Shown: positions 62,893 to 64,000 of the stretch, piece by piece | Layout of the letters: each line of letters begins with the position of its first letter | Numbering within the stretch: the stretch's first letter is position 1 | NCBI GenBank assembly: GCA_903832055.1 | Contig: CAILAC010000002.1 | Location: 124,001 to 188,000 of the forward strand | Source of the DNA: an uncultured Acidobacteriota bacterium | GTDB taxonomy: Bacteria > Acidobacteriota > Terriglobia > Terriglobales > Acidobacteriaceae | DNA length: 64,000 bases | Direction: 5' to 3' | Notes under the pieces: model-generated | The model's database searches: none | The model's input: the letters and a program-made list of their open reading frames with translations, nothing else | Told to the model about the DNA's origin: nothing | Made by a program: the position numbers and the translations under genes

Positions 62893-63999
62893 TTATTTTT
62901 TCAGCAGGGAGTCGCGTTCGAGGGGGTTGCCGTCGAGGATGAGGGAGTTGATGCGGCGGGCATTCCAGATGTTGGTGGTGGGGTCGCCGTCGAGGATGAG
63001 GATGTCGGCGCGGCGGCCGGGGGTGATTTGGCCCAGTTCGGTCCAGTGGAACTGCTCGGCGTAGTTGTTGGTGGCGGCGGCGATGGCTTCGCGGGGCGAG
63101 AGGCCGAGGCGGACGAGCATTTCGAGCTCAGTGTGGAGAGAGATGCCGGGCATGGTGCCCTGGGCGGGTGCACCGCTTGCAGCGAGGTAGTGGGGATAGG
63201 CCTCGAAGATGGCCTGATTGATGGCCCAGAGGCGGTCGGCCTGCTGATCTGCCTTGTGGCGGGACCCCTCTTCCATCCAGCGAGTGGTCGCGTTGGGTAG
63301 ATGGCGGGTCCAGAGTGGGAGGGGGTAGATGGTTTCGCCGGTCTTTGGGTCAGACGGAGCAAGCAAGGTGGCGGGATCGAGAAGCTGTGCGGCGGGTTCT
63401 TTCCAGAGATTGCGGTGGTCGGGAAGGTTCAAGTAGTAGAGGCTGAAGGTGGGCATGAGCACCGCATGGTGGCTCGCCAACAGGTGCGCGTAGGCGCGGA
63501 GGCGGTAGTCGGTGGGAGGCAGGCGCTCAGCATAGCCATAGGCTGTGCGGCTGGCTGGGCCTTCGGGGTCTTCGACGAGAGGCTGCTGGAGCTCGTCGGG
63601 AATGACGCCGAGTTCATAGCGGCCCATGTGCAAGAGGACGTCGACGCCGGCTTGAATGCCTACGGGGTAGGGCGTTGCGGTGAATTCGCCATAGGTGACG
63701 AGGCCAGCCTGGTGGGCGTGCTCAATAATCCACTGGGTGTTGGCAGCGGTTAGATTGTGGCCCAGCCAGAGGGCGCGTGTACCCATTTTGGCAATTTCGG
63801 CGAGTTGATGGGCAGTGTCTTCCGGGCTCAATTCGACGGGACGGGCGAGCTGAGACTTGGGGTCTCGAGGATCTCTTAACTTGCGTGACCACTCAGGACG
63901 GCCTCCGAGGAGGCTGTCGTCGTCCGTGGAGCCGATGCTGTCAATGAAATACAAGTGCGGGGTGGGATTGGCGTGGAGATCGAGATGGCCGCGGTGGTC
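62893..63999 (-). CDS. Amidohydrolase family protein, N-terminus outside window
   Basis: The frame is open to the right edge of the window (reading DHRGHLDLHANPTPHLYFIDS before the first internal TTG at 63954), so only the C-terminal part is present, at least 368 residues. Features of the amidohydrolase superfamily are the late GLSPREAIAAATNNYAEQF and PGRRADILILDGDPTTN, where enzymes such as imidazolonepropionase-like hydrolases re-enter the composite domain. The metal-binding HxH near the N-terminus is not visible here. The substrate is unknown. Confidence 0.85.
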   Translation of the reverse strand, partial: DHRGHLDLHANPTPHLYFIDSIGSTDDDSLLGGRPEWSRKLRDPRDPKSQLARPVELSPEDTAHQLAEIAKMGTRALWLGHNLTAANTQWIIEHAHQAGLVTYGEFTATPYPVGIQAGVDVLLHMGRYELGVIPDELQQPLVEDPEGPASRTAYGYAERLPPTDYRLRAYAHLLASHHAVLMPTFSLYYLNLPDHRNLWKEPAAQLLDPATLLAPSDPKTGETIYPLPLWTRHLPNATTRWMEEGSRHKADQQADRLWAINQAIFEAYPHYLAASGAPAQGTMPGISLHTELEMLVRLGLSPREAIAAATNNYAEQFHWTELGQITPGRRADILILDGDPTTNIWNARRINSLILDGNPLERDSLLKK

Positions 64000-64000
64000 G

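Overview
The window is a high-GC bacterial chromosome segment with tightly packed genes on both strands. It most likely comes from an acidobacterium of the Terriglobia/Acidobacteriaceae type. This assignment is inferred from the mixture of a fused bcsAB cellulose operon, a CadC-like winged-helix protein with a membrane domain, split KdpD parts, LptE/LolA-type Gram-negative envelope genes and many short intergenic palindromes. No rRNA gene or marker gene fixes the taxon. One tRNA gene, tRNA-Lys(UUU), is present. No prophage, insertion sequence or CRISPR array was seen.

Layout. 1-2.2 kb: a histidine kinase open at the left edge, followed by a KdpD sensor-domain protein. 2.2-15.7 kb: a four-gene cellulose operon on the minus strand, in the order bcsQ-like ATPase, bcsA-bcsB fusion, bcsZ, bcsC, with overlapping start and stop codons at every junction. 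16.2-20.9 kb: tRNA-Lys, an ATP-grasp enzyme, a DUF4254 protein, a TPR protein, a YvcK/CofD-like protein and a DUF3617 protein. 20.9-24.8 kb: rlmN, an M16 peptidase, a type IV pilin-like protein and a LolA-like protein. 24.8-30.7 kb, minus strand: two FtsX/MacB-type permeases, a lone Rossmann domain, a 60-residue protein, a GH39-like glycosidase and a GNAT acetyltransferase. 30.9-33.0 kb: mntR-mntH with a palindrome between them. 33.1-36.1 kb: a three-gene membrane cassette (secreted protein, CDP-alcohol phosphatidyltransferase, GtrA) divergent from a winged-helix membrane regulator.

36.2-45.6 kb: malQ, a PpiD/SurA-like foldase, pyrD, a YycJ-like hydrolase, a 3-hydroxybutyryl-CoA dehydrogenase and a PP2C phosphatase, with two unassigned small membrane proteins. 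45.7-53 kb: a secreted beta-rich protein, a DMT exporter, a hemerythrin-like protein, an unassigned membrane protein, holA, lptE, a methyltransferase and a half-size DMT protein. 53.2-59.5 kb: a tandem UspA protein, ftsH, tilS, ispD and ispF. 59.6-60.3 kb: a VapC-like PIN toxin whose antitoxin gene carries a one-base frameshift. 60.4-64 kb: a small membrane protein, gltX, a small secreted protein and an amidohydrolase open at the right edge.

The items most worth a second look are: the histidine kinase with serine at the phosphoacceptor position; the BcsQ-like protein with a BcsR-like N-terminus and a long disordered tract; the hemerythrin with two changed iron ligands; the frameshifted antitoxin; and two adjacent palindromes with a compensatory base-pair change. 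I found no convincing evidence of an entirely new multi-gene system; the unusual features are variants on known families.
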